This document shows positions 31,766 through 39,543 of a DNA stretch of 64,000 nt, piece after piece. Under the pieces are notes generated by a model that had not been told where the DNA came from, made no database searches, and was given only the letters and a program-made list of their open reading frames with translations. Source of the stretch: Azohydromonas sediminis (GTDB taxonomy: Bacteria; Pseudomonadota; Gammaproteobacteria; Burkholderiales; Burkholderiaceae_C). The stretch lies in the NCBI RefSeq assembly GCF_003574675.1, contig NZ_QOAZ01000005.1, positions 1 through 64,000 of the forward strand, given 5' to 3'. Positions within the stretch are counted from its first letter, which is position 1. Every line of letters begins with the position of its first letter. The position numbers and the translations under genes are program-made.

Positions 31766-32125
31766 TCAGCGCTCGGGGCTGGTGGCGAGATGGTACAGCC
31801 GCGCCGAGCGCGCGCCCGAGCGGCAGAACAGCAGCAGCGGGCGCGGCAGTTCGTCGAGCAGGTGCGCGAACGCGGCGATCTGCTCGGGCGTCTGGTGCGC
31901 GCCGCTAACCGGCAGGAAGCGGTACTCGAGCCCGGCGGCGCGGGCGGCGGCCTCGATCGCGGCGTTGGTCGGCTGGTCGGGGCCGTGCTCGAAGTCGGGG
32001 CGGTTGTTGACGACGGCGCGAAAGCCCAGCCGCGCGGCCTCGGCCATCGCCTCGGGCCACAGCTGCGGCGCCACGCACACGCCCTCGGCGATCGGGCGGA
32101 TCGACAGGTGATGAGGCGTCGTCAT
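31766..32125 (-). CDS. TIGR01244/DUF442 family phosphatase-like protein
   Basis: A 119-residue protein of the family related to the N-terminal domain of Blh (beta-lactamase hydrolase-like). It resembles dual-specificity phosphatases: ISIRPIAEGVCVAPQL-type opening (here LSIRPIAEGVCVAPQL), VVNNRPDFE, and the loop LLFCRSGARSARLY, where the Cys-Arg-Ser-Gly-x-Arg loop is the presumed active site. Whether it acts as phosphatase or in sulfur metabolism is unsettled for the family. It is separated from yqeY upstream by 4 bp and is probably co-transcribed. Confidence 0.85.
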   Translation of the reverse strand: MTTPHHLSIRPIAEGVCVAPQLWPEAMAEAARLGFRAVVNNRPDFEHGPDQPTNAAIEAAARAAGLEYRFLPVSGAHQTPEQIAAFAHLLDELPRPLLLFCRSGARSARLYHLATSPER

Positions 32126-32129
32126 CGCG

Positions 32130-32576
32130 TCACCTCCCCAGCGCCTGCTTGACGGCGGCCGAGACGAGGGCCATCTCGGCCTGACCGCCGAGCTTTGCCT
32201 TGGCCGCCGCCATCACCCGGCCCATGTCGCCCGGACCCGAGGCGCCGAGTTCGGCGACCAGCGCGGCGACCTGCGCGGCGATCTCGTCGGCGCTCAGCCG
32301 CTGCGGCAGGTAGCCCTCGAGCACGCGGATCTCTGCCGATTCCTTGTCGACGAGGTCGTTGCGGCCGGCCTGCGCGTAGGCGGCCACCGAGTCCTTGCGC
32401 TGCTTGATCAGCTTGTCGACGATCGAGACGACGGCCGCGTCGTCGAGCGTGATGCGCTCGTCGACCTCGCGCTGCTTGCACGCGGCCAGCAGCATGCGGA
32501 TCGTCGACAGACGCTCGGCATCCTTGGCGCGCATCGCGGCCTTCATGTCCTCGGTGATGCGGTCCTTCAGACTCAT
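32130..32576 (-). CDS. GatB/YqeY domain-containing protein
   Basis: A 148-residue YqeY protein, similar to the C-terminal tRNA-binding tail of GatB. Features: SLKDRITEDMKAAMRAKDAERLSTIRMLLAACKQREVD at the N-terminus (three helices), EGYLPQRLSADEIAA, and the end GDMGRVMAAAKAKLGGQAEMALVSAAVKQAL. Function is unproven, probably tRNA-linked. The start at 32576 matches family N-termini. It follows rpsU, the usual rpsU-yqeY order in Proteobacteria. Confidence 0.93.
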   Translation of the reverse strand: MSLKDRITEDMKAAMRAKDAERLSTIRMLLAACKQREVDERITLDDAAVVSIVDKLIKQRKDSVAAYAQAGRNDLVDKESAEIRVLEGYLPQRLSADEIAAQVAALVAELGASGPGDMGRVMAAAKAKLGGQAEMALVSAAVKQALGR

Positions 32577-32591
32577 CGGGGCTCCTTCGCA

Positions 32592-32627
32592 AAACGTCAA
32601 AGCCCGCGTCGGCGGACCGCGCGGGCT
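32592..32627 (-). terminator. Terminator-like hairpin between rpsU and yqeY
   Basis: On the minus strand AGCCCGCG and CGCGGGCT form an 8-bp stem around an 11-base loop, followed by TTGACGTTTT. It lies about 48 bases after rpsU and could attenuate read-through into yqeY. Confidence 0.6.
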
Positions 32628-32674
32628 CGTGCGTCAGAGGGCGGGGCGGCAGCCGACCCGCACGCGTTCGAGAC

Positions 32675-32887
32675 TCAGTACAGCTTCTTGGGCAGCTGCA
32701 TGCTGCGCACGCGCTTGAAGTGGCGCTTGATCGCAGCTGCCTTCTTGCGCTTGCGCTCGGCGGTGGGCTTCTCGTAGAACTCGCGCGCGCGCAGTTCGGT
32801 GAGCAGGCCGAGCTTCTCGATGGTGCGCTTGAAGCGGCGCAGGGCGACGTCGAACGGCTCGTTCTCTTTGACGCGGATCGTGGTCAT
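32675..32887 (-). CDS. rpsU: 30S ribosomal protein S21
   Basis: A 70-residue basic protein: [46 protein letters not shown] and a C-terminal [12 protein letters not shown]. This is the classic S21 sequence with the usual beta/gammaproteobacterial tail. S21 contacts the anti-Shine-Dalgarno region of 16S rRNA. A TATAAT on the minus strand at 33030-33035 could be its -10, giving a leader of about 135 bases. Confidence 0.97.
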   Translation of the reverse strand: MTTIRVKENEPFDVALRRFKRTIEKLGLLTELRAREFYEKPTAERKRKKAAAIKRHFKRVRSMQLPKKLY

Positions 32888-33029
32888 GGAGCGGAAGGTC
32901 CTTCGGAATCTCGAAGCTGAGGGCTGCCGATCGAAGCGGCGCGATGCGCCGCCCCAGGCCGCCGCGTGACACCTCGCGCCACGCCGCGGTGGCGCTCAGG
33001 GGTGGGTGCTTCGGCCTACAAAATCGCGC

Positions 33030-33035
33030 ATTATA
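33030..33035 (-). promoter_or_regulatory. Likely -10 element for rpsU
   Basis: A perfect TATAAT on the minus strand inside a rare AT-rich patch (ACAAAATCGCGCATTATAG on the plus strand). It is 143 bp upstream of the S21 start. The -35 region is weak. Confidence 0.5.
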
Positions 33036-33183
33036 GTCACGTCGCGTCGCGTCCCCAGTGCCGCTCTGATGCGTGCACGCATCGTCCTCTGCCGCCGGGG
33101 TGCGCCAAGCGGCCACTGGCGCCACCTCCCGGCGTCGTCGGCACGGCCAGCGCTGCGCTGCGTGCCGTCGCGACGAGCCGACC

Positions 33184-33202
33184 GGTGATGCGCCGCATCA
33201 CC
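33184..33202. repeat. Perfect 19-base palindrome
   Basis: GGTGATGCG-c-CGCATCACC is a perfect 9+9 inverted repeat with a single central base. It lies 142 bp upstream of the degenerate GGDEF gene and about 300 bp upstream of rpsU. The form suits a dimeric repressor operator better than an RNA hairpin, because the one-base centre leaves no loop. Confidence 0.6.
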
Positions 33203-33344
33203 CTGTTCAAGCTAGGGAAAGCCGGGAAACCCGCGTTGATCCGGCTTGTGGGGTGCTTGCACTGGGCCGACGATACGCAGGCTCGCCGAGCAGGCCTCGC
33301 GACGAGCGAAACTGCCGGTCGCCCACACGCCTGAACGCCCCCCC

Positions 33345-34361
33345 ATGTCGCCGCTCGCCTCGAATGCCGATGCCGCCGCGGGCGATCCCGACTGGGCCGC
33401 AGCGCGCTGGGCGCTGCTCGCCGCGTGGGTCGATCGGCAGCAGGCGGCGCTGGCGATCAAGGACGCCGAGAGCGGCCGCTACGTCGAGGCCAACGCCGCG
33501 ATGGCCGCGCTGCTGGCGCGTGCGGCCGCCGACATCGTCGGCCGCACCGACGTCGAGCTCTTCGGCGCCGACGTCGCGCACGTGCTGCGCGCCGCCGACC
33601 GGGCGGCGGTGGCGGCGAGCGACGTCGCGTCGGTCACCGAGCACCGCTTCGACCTGCACGGCCAGCGGCGCGAGTTCACCGTGCTGCGGCTGGCGCACAC
33701 GGCGCCCGACGGCCGGCGCTGGCTGGCCAGCCTATGGAGCGACCTCGCGCCGCAGCGCCAGAAGGACGCGCAGCTGCGCCAGGCGCTCGAGCAGCTCGAG
33801 CAGCAGCAGCGTGCCAACGCGCTGCTGCGCGTCGAGCTGCACGAGCAGCACGGCCTGCGCGATGCCGCCACCGGCCTGTACAACCGCGCCCACTTCGACG
33901 ACTTGCTCAAGCGCGAGGTCGACCTGTCGAACCGTGAACACCGAGAGTTCGCGCTGGTGTCGATCGCGCTCGATCCATTGCCGGCCGAGGTGGCGGCGCT
34001 CGGCGCGCCGGCGCGGCGAGCGCTGCTGGCGGCCATCGGGCGTCTGCTGCGCGGCAACACGCGTGCGATGGACGCGTCGTGTCACCTCGACGAAGGCCGC
34101 TTCGCGGTGCTGCTGTCCGGCGTCGGGCTGGCCACCGCGCACTCGCGCATGGAGGGTCTGCGCCGCCAGTGCGCGACGCAGATCGTGATGCTCGACGGGC
34201 GCGAGCTCGGCTTCACCGTCTCGATGGGCGTGGCGAGCTTCCCGCACACCGCCCACACGCTCGACGAACTGCTCGCCGCGTGCCACGAGGCGCTGGCCGA
34301 GGCGCAGCGCCGCGGCGGCAACCACGTCACGCTGGCGAGCATCCGCTTCGAGCGGCCGTGA
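33345..34361 (+). CDS. PAS-like/degenerate GGDEF domain protein
   Basis: A 338-residue soluble protein. Residues about 20-135 look PAS-like (DRQQAALAIKDAESGRYVEANAAMAALL...GRTDVELFG), followed by a coiled coil rich in Gln/Glu/Leu and a GGDEF-fold domain beginning GLRDAATGLYNRAHFDDLL. The signature is lost: the position of GGDEF reads DEGRF (HLDEGRFAVLLSG), and no I-site is seen. It is probably catalytically inactive and acts as a receptor or regulator. The start at 33345 follows a run of seven C, with no clear ribosome site. Confidence 0.85.
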   Translation: MSPLASNADAAAGDPDWAAARWALLAAWVDRQQAALAIKDAESGRYVEANAAMAALLARAAADIVGRTDVELFGADVAHVLRAADRAAVAASDVASVTEHRFDLHGQRREFTVLRLAHTAPDGRRWLASLWSDLAPQRQKDAQLRQALEQLEQQQRANALLRVELHEQHGLRDAATGLYNRAHFDDLLKREVDLSNREHREFALVSIALDPLPAEVAALGAPARRALLAAIGRLLRGNTRAMDASCHLDEGRFAVLLSGVGLATAHSRMEGLRRQCATQIVMLDGRELGFTVSMGVASFPHTAHTLDELLAACHEALAEAQRRGGNHVTLASIRFERP

Positions 34362-34388
34362 GCACGGCGCCGGCTGGCGCGCCGGTCG

Positions 34389-35204
34389 TCAGCCGAGCCA
34401 CGCCTTGGCGAACATGTAGCTGGCCAGCCCGTAGAGCATGAATGCGAAGATGCGCTTGAGCTGACGCACGTCCATCGCATGCGACGCGCGCGCGCCCAGC
34501 GGCGCGGTGGCCACGCTGGCCAGCGAGACGACGACCAGCGCGGGCACGAACAGGTAGCCGACGGCACCGGGCAGCGCGGGCGGCAGCGTCCAGCCGGCGA
34601 TCAGGTAGCCGGCGGTGTTGGCCAGCGCGATCGGAAAGCCCAGCGCCGCGCTCGTGCCGACGGCCTGGTGCATCGGCACGTTGCCACGCGTCATCCACGG
34701 CACCGACAGGAACGCGCCGCCGGCGCCGACCAGGCCCGAGACGAACCCGATCACGCCACCCATCGCCGCCGGGCCGCCGGCGCCGGGCAGTCGGCGCGTC
34801 GCACGCGGCGGCCGCGCCAGCAGCATCTGCGTGGCCATCAGCGCGATGAACACGCCGAACAGCAGCCCCAGCCAGCGGCCCTTGAGCAGCGCGAACGCGC
34901 CGGCGCCGGCAAGGAGCCCGCCGGCGACGATGCCCGGCGCGATCGTGCGCACGAGGTCCCAGCGCACGGCGCCGCGCGCGTGGTGCGCGCGCACGCTCGA
35001 CAGCGACGTGAACAGGATCGTCGCCATCGACGTCGCGATCGCCATCTTGACCGCCAGGCCGGTGTCGACGCCGCGGTTCGAGACGATCAGCGTCATGAAC
35101 GGCACCAGCAGCATGCCGCCGCCGACGCCGAGCAGCCCGGCCATGAAGCCGACCGCGGCACCGAGGGCGAGCAGCTCGGCGATCAGCAGCGCGTCGAGGC
35201 TCAA
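34389..35204 (-). CDS. Sulfite exporter TauE/SafE family membrane protein
   Basis: A 271-residue polytopic membrane protein with two repeats of the family motif: GFMAGLLGVGGGMLLVPFM near the N-terminus and GFVSGLVGAGGAFLSVPWM after the middle. Family members export sulfite or sulfoacetate or act as uncharacterised anion permeases; the substrate here is unknown. No ATG suits the domain start. A TTG at 35204 overlaps the EVE gene stop by 4 bp (TTGA) and gives MSLDALLIAELLALG, so translation is probably coupled. Confidence 0.88.
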   Translation of the reverse strand: MSLDALLIAELLALGAAVGFMAGLLGVGGGMLLVPFMTLIVSNRGVDTGLAVKMAIATSMATILFTSLSSVRAHHARGAVRWDLVRTIAPGIVAGGLLAGAGAFALLKGRWLGLLFGVFIALMATQMLLARPPRATRRLPGAGGPAAMGGVIGFVSGLVGAGGAFLSVPWMTRGNVPMHQAVGTSAALGFPIALANTAGYLIAGWTLPPALPGAVGYLFVPALVVVSLASVATAPLGARASHAMDVRQLKRIFAFMLYGLASYMFAKAWLG

Positions 35205-35680
35205 CGCGCCGCGCCCTGCGCTTCGTCGAGCGCCGCGAGCACCGCGAGCCACTGCGCCGGCGTGACCGGCGTGATCGACAGCCGGTTGCCGCGCCGCAGC
35301 ACCTGCAGGTCGGCCAGTTCCGGCCGCTCGCGCATCTCGCGCAGGCTGAGCAGCCGTGTCTTGCGCACCAGCCGCACGTCGACGTGCACCCAGCGCGGCG
35401 CGTCGGGTGACGAGCGGGGATCGTGGTACGGGCTCGCGGGGTCGAACTGCGTCGCGTCGGGGTAGGCCGCGCTGGCCACTTCGGCGAGCCCAGCGATGCC
35501 CGGCTCGGCGCACGACGAGTGGTAGAACAGCACGCCGTCGCCGATGCGCATCGCGTCGCGCATGAAGTTGCGCGCTTGGTGGTTGCGCACGCCGGTCCAC
35601 GGCACCGTCTGCCGCGGCGCGCGCGCGAGGTCGTCGATCGAGCACTCGGCGGGCTCGCTCTTCATCAGCCAGTAGGCCAC
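35201..35680 (-). CDS. EVE domain-containing protein
   Basis: A 159-residue EVE (DUF55, PUA-like) protein: MAYWLMKSEPAECSIDDL, WTGVRNHQARNFMRDAM, and DGVLFYHSSC are diagnostic. EVE domains bind modified bases in DNA or RNA. The gene lies directly downstream of the predicted 6S RNA and is overlapped by the TauE-type permease gene. No modification genes are nearby that would hint at its ligand. Confidence 0.93.
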   Translation of the reverse strand: MAYWLMKSEPAECSIDDLARAPRQTVPWTGVRNHQARNFMRDAMRIGDGVLFYHSSCAEPGIAGLAEVASAAYPDATQFDPASPYHDPRSSPDAPRWVHVDVRLVRKTRLLSLREMRERPELADLQVLRRGNRLSITPVTPAQWLAVLAALDEAQGAAR

Positions 35681-35718
35681 GGCAAAGGCGACGCGGGGTG
35701 AGGCGGGCAGCGGCGAAG

Positions 35719-35897
35719 GTGTCCGCCGCGAGGCGTGAGCCGCATTCCTGAACCCTCAGGGAAGTTCAGGTGGGCGAGGTCAGCGAGGCGTCGGGTTCGT
35801 CTGACGCGAGACGATCACACCAGCCGCGCGATGTTCCAAGCCCTGGCTCGATGAGCATCGGTTCAAGGAAATCTAGACCCACGCACACGCGACGGAC
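35719..35897 (-). ncRNA. ssrS: 6S RNA
   Basis: A region of about 180 nt between zapA and the EVE gene. It starts about 7 bases after a minus-strand TAGAAT (35904-35909). The two ends are complementary: GTCCGTCGCG...GCGTG near the 5' end pairs with CACGCCTCGCGGCGGAC at the 3' end, giving a long closing stem. An internal hairpin CCTGAAC...GTTCAGG and unpaired TTTCCTTGAACCGATG stretches fit the 6S bubble design. Position just downstream of zapA is the classic ssrS locus. 6S RNA sequesters sigma-70 RNA polymerase in stationary phase. Exact ends are estimated. Confidence 0.75.
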
Positions 35898-35903
35898 GCG
35901 GCC

Positions 35904-35909
35904 ATTCTA
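35904..35909 (-). promoter_or_regulatory. Probable -10 element of 6S RNA
   Basis: TAGAAT on the minus strand between the zapA stop and the predicted 6S RNA 5' end. It matches the sigma-70 -10 at five of six positions and would start transcription near 35897. Confidence 0.5.
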
Positions 35910-35929
35910 GGCCCCGAGGCGCCGCCGGG

Positions 35930-36247
35930 TCACAGCAGGCGGCCGTCGTCGCCGAGCGCGGCGTCGATGCGCGCGATCAAGTGCTCGATTTCGGCGTCGC
36001 CGGCGCCCGCGGGGCGCGCCGGCTCGGCCGCCGGCGGCGTGTTCGCCGGGCGCTCAGCCAGCTGGTAGGCGAGGTTCAGCGCCGCCAGCACCGCCATGCG
36101 CTCGCGCGCCTTGACCTTGCCGGCGTCGCGGATCGCGCTCATCTCGCGGTCGACGGTGGCCACCGCGGCCAGCAGCGTGGCCTCGCCGCCGTCGGGGCAG
36201 CCGAGGCGATAGCTCTGGCCGAGGATCGTGACCTCGATCTGCTTCAC
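35930..36247 (-). CDS. zapA: Cell division protein ZapA
   Basis: A 105-residue FtsZ-associated protein that bundles FtsZ protofilaments. KQIEVTILGQSYRLGCPDGGEATLLAAVATVDREM is the typical globular head; ERMAVLAALNLAYQLAE begins the coiled-coil tail. It starts with GTG, overlapping the stop of the upstream ZapB-like gene by 4 bp (GTGA). The predicted 6S RNA lies downstream, as in other Proteobacteria. Confidence 0.93.
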   Translation of the reverse strand: MKQIEVTILGQSYRLGCPDGGEATLLAAVATVDREMSAIRDAGKVKARERMAVLAALNLAYQLAERPANTPPAAEPARPAGAGDAEIEHLIARIDAALGDDGRLL

Positions 36248-36456
36248 GTCGCATTCCCGGCATCGCTGCCGGCAGGCAGCCTGTCGAGCAGCGCGTCGAT
36301 GCGTGCGCGCGCCGCGGCGAGGCGCGACTTCAGGCTGTCGCGCTCGGCGGTCAGCGCGGCCACCTGCTGCTCGAGCAGCGCGTTGGTGCGCTTGAGTTCC
36401 TCGTGCCGCAGCAGCAGCCGGTCGATGCGTTCGGCCAACGAGTCGAGGGTTGCCAT
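36244..36456 (-). CDS. ZapB-like coiled-coil protein (TIGR02449 type)
   Basis: A 70-residue protein that is almost entirely one coiled coil (LAERIDRLLLRHEELKRTNALLEQQVAALTAERD-type heptads). It is translationally coupled to zapA. Small coiled-coil proteins at this position resemble ZapB or TIGR02449 proteins and probably act at the division ring. A TACAAT on the minus strand at 36486-36491 lies 30 bp upstream and is a good -10 candidate for the pair. Confidence 0.75.
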   Translation of the reverse strand: MATLDSLAERIDRLLLRHEELKRTNALLEQQVAALTAERDSLKSRLAAARARIDALLDRLPAGSDAGNAT

Positions 36457-36527
36457 GCGTTGCGCCGCCTCAGGGGGTGGCGACGATTGTAGGGGCGCGG
36501 TCAGCTGCCGCTGCTACGATCCGCGCC

Positions 36528-36745
36528 GTTGGTGCCTGGGTCGGCCGTCGTGCCGCCCCGGGGTAAACGGGAAGCAGGAAGGCCGGATCCGCCGGACGAG
36601 GCCCAACCTGCGCTGCCCCCGCAACGGTAAGCGGACGGGCGCGTGCACGCCACGCACCCCGCTTCGGCGCAGTGGCCACTGGTGCAGCCGCACCGGGAAG
36701 GTCGCCGAGGTCGCATCCGCCAGCCCGGATACCGGCCAACGGGCG
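36528..36745 (+). ncRNA. Cobalamin riboswitch
   Basis: Conserved aptamer blocks are visible in order: GGGTAAACGGGAAGCAGGAAGG (from about 36560, quoted here as its GGGAAGC core), then GCTGCCCCCGCAACGGTAAGC at about 36611-36631 with its CCCGCAACGGTAA core, and the B12 box AGCCCGGATACCGGCC at about 36722-36737. It lies 80 bp upstream of btuB. A hairpin GCGTCGC-gcaca-GCGACGC just after the aptamer may be part of the expression platform. Binding of adenosylcobalamin or a related form should repress the uptake operon. Confidence 0.93.
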
Positions 36746-36824
36746 GTGCGTCGCGCACAGCGACGCGCCATGTCGTCGGGGCCTGCGGGGAAGCGGGCCA
36801 CGGCCCTCGAGTCCTTCATCGTCC

Positions 36825-38678
36825 ATGATCGTCTCTCCCTTCGCCACGCGACGCGCCAGCGCGTGCGTCGCCACGTCGCTGGCCGCGACCCTTTTGTGTG
36901 CTGCAGCCGGCACCGCAGCCCAGGAAACACCCACCGTCGTCGTCACCGGCAGCGTGCTGCCGCTCACCGTCGGCACCGAGCTGGCCGCCGCCAGCGTGCT
37001 CACGCGCAGCGACCTCGAGCGCGCCGGCGTGCGCGACCTCGTCGCGGCGCTCGGCCTGCTCGGCACCGCGGTGCCCGAGCAGCTCGGCGGGCCTGGCACG
37101 CAGGCGGCGCTGCGGCTACGCGGCGCCGACACACGCGACACGCTGGTGCTGATCGACGGTGTGCCGATCACCGACGTCACCAGCGGCCAGGCGTCGATCG
37201 CGTCGATTGCGGTCGACGACATCGAGCGCATCGAGGTCGTGCGCGGCAACCTCTCGGCGCTGCATGGCGGCAATGCGACCGGCGGCGTGCTGCAGATCTT
37301 CACGCGCCGCGGCCGCAGCGGCCTCGACGTCAGTGCGCACGCCGGACTCGGCACGCGCTCGACGCGCGGGGCCGGTGCGAGCCTGGCCGGCGGCAGCGAG
37401 GTGCTCAACGCGCGCCTGACCGTCGGCGGCGAACGCAGCGACGGCTTCTCGGCGCAGGACCCGGCGCAGGTGCCCAACGTCAACCCCGACGACGACGGCT
37501 ACCGCCGCCGCTTCGCGACGCTGGTCGCCGACGCGACACCTGCGCCGGGCCACCGGCTGTCTTTCGACCTGCGCTGGCTGCGCGGCGACGTCGCCTACGA
37601 CAGCAGCTGGGGCACGCCGACGGACACGCACGACGCGACGATCGACCAGCGCGGGCTCACGCTGCGCGGACGCCACGCGCTGACGCCGGCGTGGTCGCTC
37701 GCCTGGCACCTCGGCGGCAACGACGAGGACCGGCGCGACACCACGGGCGATGCCTTCGGCACGTCGACTTTCGGCAACCGGCTGCACAACCGCTCCGCGA
37801 TGGCCGAAGCCACCGGCACCCTGGTCGGCTCGCTCGCGCTGAAGGTGGCGGCCGAGCGGCTGCGCCAGTGGACCGACAACGCCACCTACCTTCGCCGCCA
37901 GCGCACGACCGACACCTGGCGCGTGGGGCTGCAGGACGAGCGCGAGGCGGGCGGCTGGCAGCTCGCGTGGCGGCACGACGACAGCAGCGACTTCGGCACC
38001 GCCACGACGTGGCTTGCCGGGGGGCGCCTGCAAGTCGCACCGGCGTGGAGCCTGCTCGCCAGCGCGTCGACGAGCTACACGCCGCCGACGCTGGACTTCC
38101 TCTACTTCGACTGCAGTCCGTTCGGCTTCGTCTGCTCGAACCCCGACCTGCGCCCCGAGCGTGGCCGCACCGTCGAGGTCGGTGCGCAGTGGCAGCAAGG
38201 GCCGTCGCGCGTGCGCGCCACGCTGTTCCACGCGCGTTACCGCGACAAGATCGCCAGCGATGCCTTCTTCGTGCCCCAGAACCTCGCGCGCACGCGCAAC
38301 CGCGGCGTTGAGGTGGTAGGTCAGACGCAGTGGGCCGACTGGCGTGCCAGCGGCGAACTGCTGTGGCAGGACCCCGAGGACGCCGACACCGGCGAGCCGC
38401 TGCTGCGCCGCGCGCGCGTGCAGGCGTCGCTGCGGCTGGGCCGCGACATCGGCGCGTTCGGCGTCGACGCTGTCGTGCGCCACGTCGGCCGCCGGCCCGA
38501 CGCCACCGAGATGCTGCCGGCGGCCACCGTGCTCGGCCTGAACGCGACGTGGCGCTTCGCGAAGGGCTGGGTCGCCGCGGCGACGTTCGACAACGTGTTC
38601 GACCGCGACGAAGTGCCGGCGTACGGCTACAACGGCCGCCCGCGCAGCGTCTTCGTGCGCGTGGCCTGGCAGTCCTGA
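36825..38678 (+). CDS. btuB: TonB-dependent vitamin B12 receptor BtuB
   Basis: A 617-residue outer-membrane receptor. The signal peptide ends near residue 36 (AAAGTAAQ). A TonB box-like ETPTVVVTGS leads into the plug domain (RLRGADTRDTLVLIDGVPI, VRGNLSALHGGNATGGVLQIFTR). The rest is a 22-strand type barrel with YTPPTLDFLYFD and NPDLRPERGRTVEVG segments typical of cobalamin receptors, ending in SVFVRVAWQS; the terminal Phe common in porin-like barrels is absent. The riboswitch upstream and btuFCD downstream make B12 the likely ligand. Confidence 0.93.
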   Translation: MIVSPFATRRASACVATSLAATLLCAAAGTAAQETPTVVVTGSVLPLTVGTELAAASVLTRSDLERAGVRDLVAALGLLGTAVPEQLGGPGTQAALRLRGADTRDTLVLIDGVPITDVTSGQASIASIAVDDIERIEVVRGNLSALHGGNATGGVLQIFTRRGRSGLDVSAHAGLGTRSTRGAGASLAGGSEVLNARLTVGGERSDGFSAQDPAQVPNVNPDDDGYRRRFATLVADATPAPGHRLSFDLRWLRGDVAYDSSWGTPTDTHDATIDQRGLTLRGRHALTPAWSLAWHLGGNDEDRRDTTGDAFGTSTFGNRLHNRSAMAEATGTLVGSLALKVAAERLRQWTDNATYLRRQRTTDTWRVGLQDEREAGGWQLAWRHDDSSDFGTATTWLAGGRLQVAPAWSLLASASTSYTPPTLDFLYFDCSPFGFVCSNPDLRPERGRTVEVGAQWQQGPSRVRATLFHARYRDKIASDAFFVPQNLARTRNRGVEVVGQTQWADWRASGELLWQDPEDADTGEPLLRRARVQASLRLGRDIGAFGVDAVVRHVGRRPDATEMLPAATVLGLNATWRFAKGWVAAATFDNVFDRDEVPAYGYNGRPRSVFVRVAWQS

Positions 38679-38691
38679 GGGCGGCGCGACG

Positions 38692-39543
38692 GTGGTCGGG
38701 CGGTCCGACGGGTGGCGACGCGCAGTCGCGGCGGCGGTGCTCGCATTCGCGGGTGCCGTCGCTGCAGCCGCCGATGGCCGCCCCCCCCAGCGCATCGTCT
38801 CGATGGTGCCCGCCTTCACCGAGGCCACGTGCGCGCTCGGCGCGTGCGAGCGGCTCGTCGGTGTCGACCGCCACTCGAACTGGCCCGAGCGCGTGCGCGA
38901 CCTGCCGCAGGTCGGCTCGCTCGAGGACGCGCAGGTCGAGCGCATCGTCGCGCTGCGGCCCGACCTCGTGATCGTCGCGCCGGGCGCGCGCGTGCGTGTT
39001 CGGCTCGAGGCGCTGGGTCTGCCGGTGCTCGTGCTGCAGGCCGACACGCTGGCCGAGATGCGCGCTGCGACCGAGACGCTGGCGCGCGCGCTCGGTGTGC
39101 CGGGCGGCGGCGAGCGGCTGTGGCAGCGCATCGACGCGCGCGTGGCGGCCGCCGCGGCGCGCGTGCCGCCGGCGTGGCGCGGGCAGCGCGTCTACGTCGA
39201 GGTCTCCCCGATGCCGCACGCCGCCGGCGAGGCCTCGTTCATCGGCGAGCTGCTCGCGCGGCTGGGCCTGCGCAACATCGTGCCGGCCGCGCTCGGGCCG
39301 TTCCCGCAGGTCAGCCCCGAATACGTGCTGCGCGCGCGGCCGGCGCTGGTGGTCGCCGCCGCGCAGGCGGTGGCCCAGATGCCGCAGCGTCCCGGCTGGG
39401 CGCGGCTCGACGCGCTGCGCGCCGGGCACGTGTGCGCGCTCGCGCCGGCGCAGTACGACCTGCTCGTGCGCCCGGGGCCGCGCCTGGACGAGGCGGCCGA
39501 CGTGATCGCCGACTGCGTCGCCGCGCTCGGCAACGGGCGATGA
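38692..39543 (+). CDS. btuF: Periplasmic cobalamin-binding protein BtuF
   Basis: A 283-residue ABC-type binding protein with a signal peptide (AAVLAFAGAVAAAADG) and the class III fold: RIVSMVPAFTEATCALGACERLVGVDRHSNWP, then DLVIVAPGARV, and QVSPEYVLRARPALVV. It delivers B12 to BtuCD. The start is GTG at 38692, 13 bp after btuB. Its stop overlaps the btuC start by 4 bp. Confidence 0.9.
   Translation: MVGRSDGWRRAVAAAVLAFAGAVAAAADGRPPQRIVSMVPAFTEATCALGACERLVGVDRHSNWPERVRDLPQVGSLEDAQVERIVALRPDLVIVAPGARVRVRLEALGLPVLVLQADTLAEMRAATETLARALGVPGGGERLWQRIDARVAAAAARVPPAWRGQRVYVEVSPMPHAAGEASFIGELLARLGLRNIVPAALGPFPQVSPEYVLRARPALVVAAAQAVAQMPQRPGWARLDALRAGHVCALAPAQYDLLVRPGPRLDEAADVIADCVAALGNGR

Larger units (their letters stand above)
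32888..33344. other. 457-bp intergenic region upstream of rpsU and a GGDEF gene
   Basis: No convincing gene is seen. Contents: a probable minus-strand -10 element (33030-33035) for rpsU, a perfect 19-base palindrome (33184-33202), and about 140 bp of leader before the plus-strand GGDEF gene containing GGGAAAGCCGGGAAACCC and short self-complementary stretches. No riboswitch class could be matched confidently. Confidence 0.5.

Noticed and set aside
33200..33344. Cyclic di-GMP (GEMM) riboswitch before the degenerate GGDEF gene
   Set aside because: Some short matches (ACGCAGG, GCGAAACTGCCGG) exist, but the conserved GGGCAAACC core and tetraloop receptor spacing are missing.
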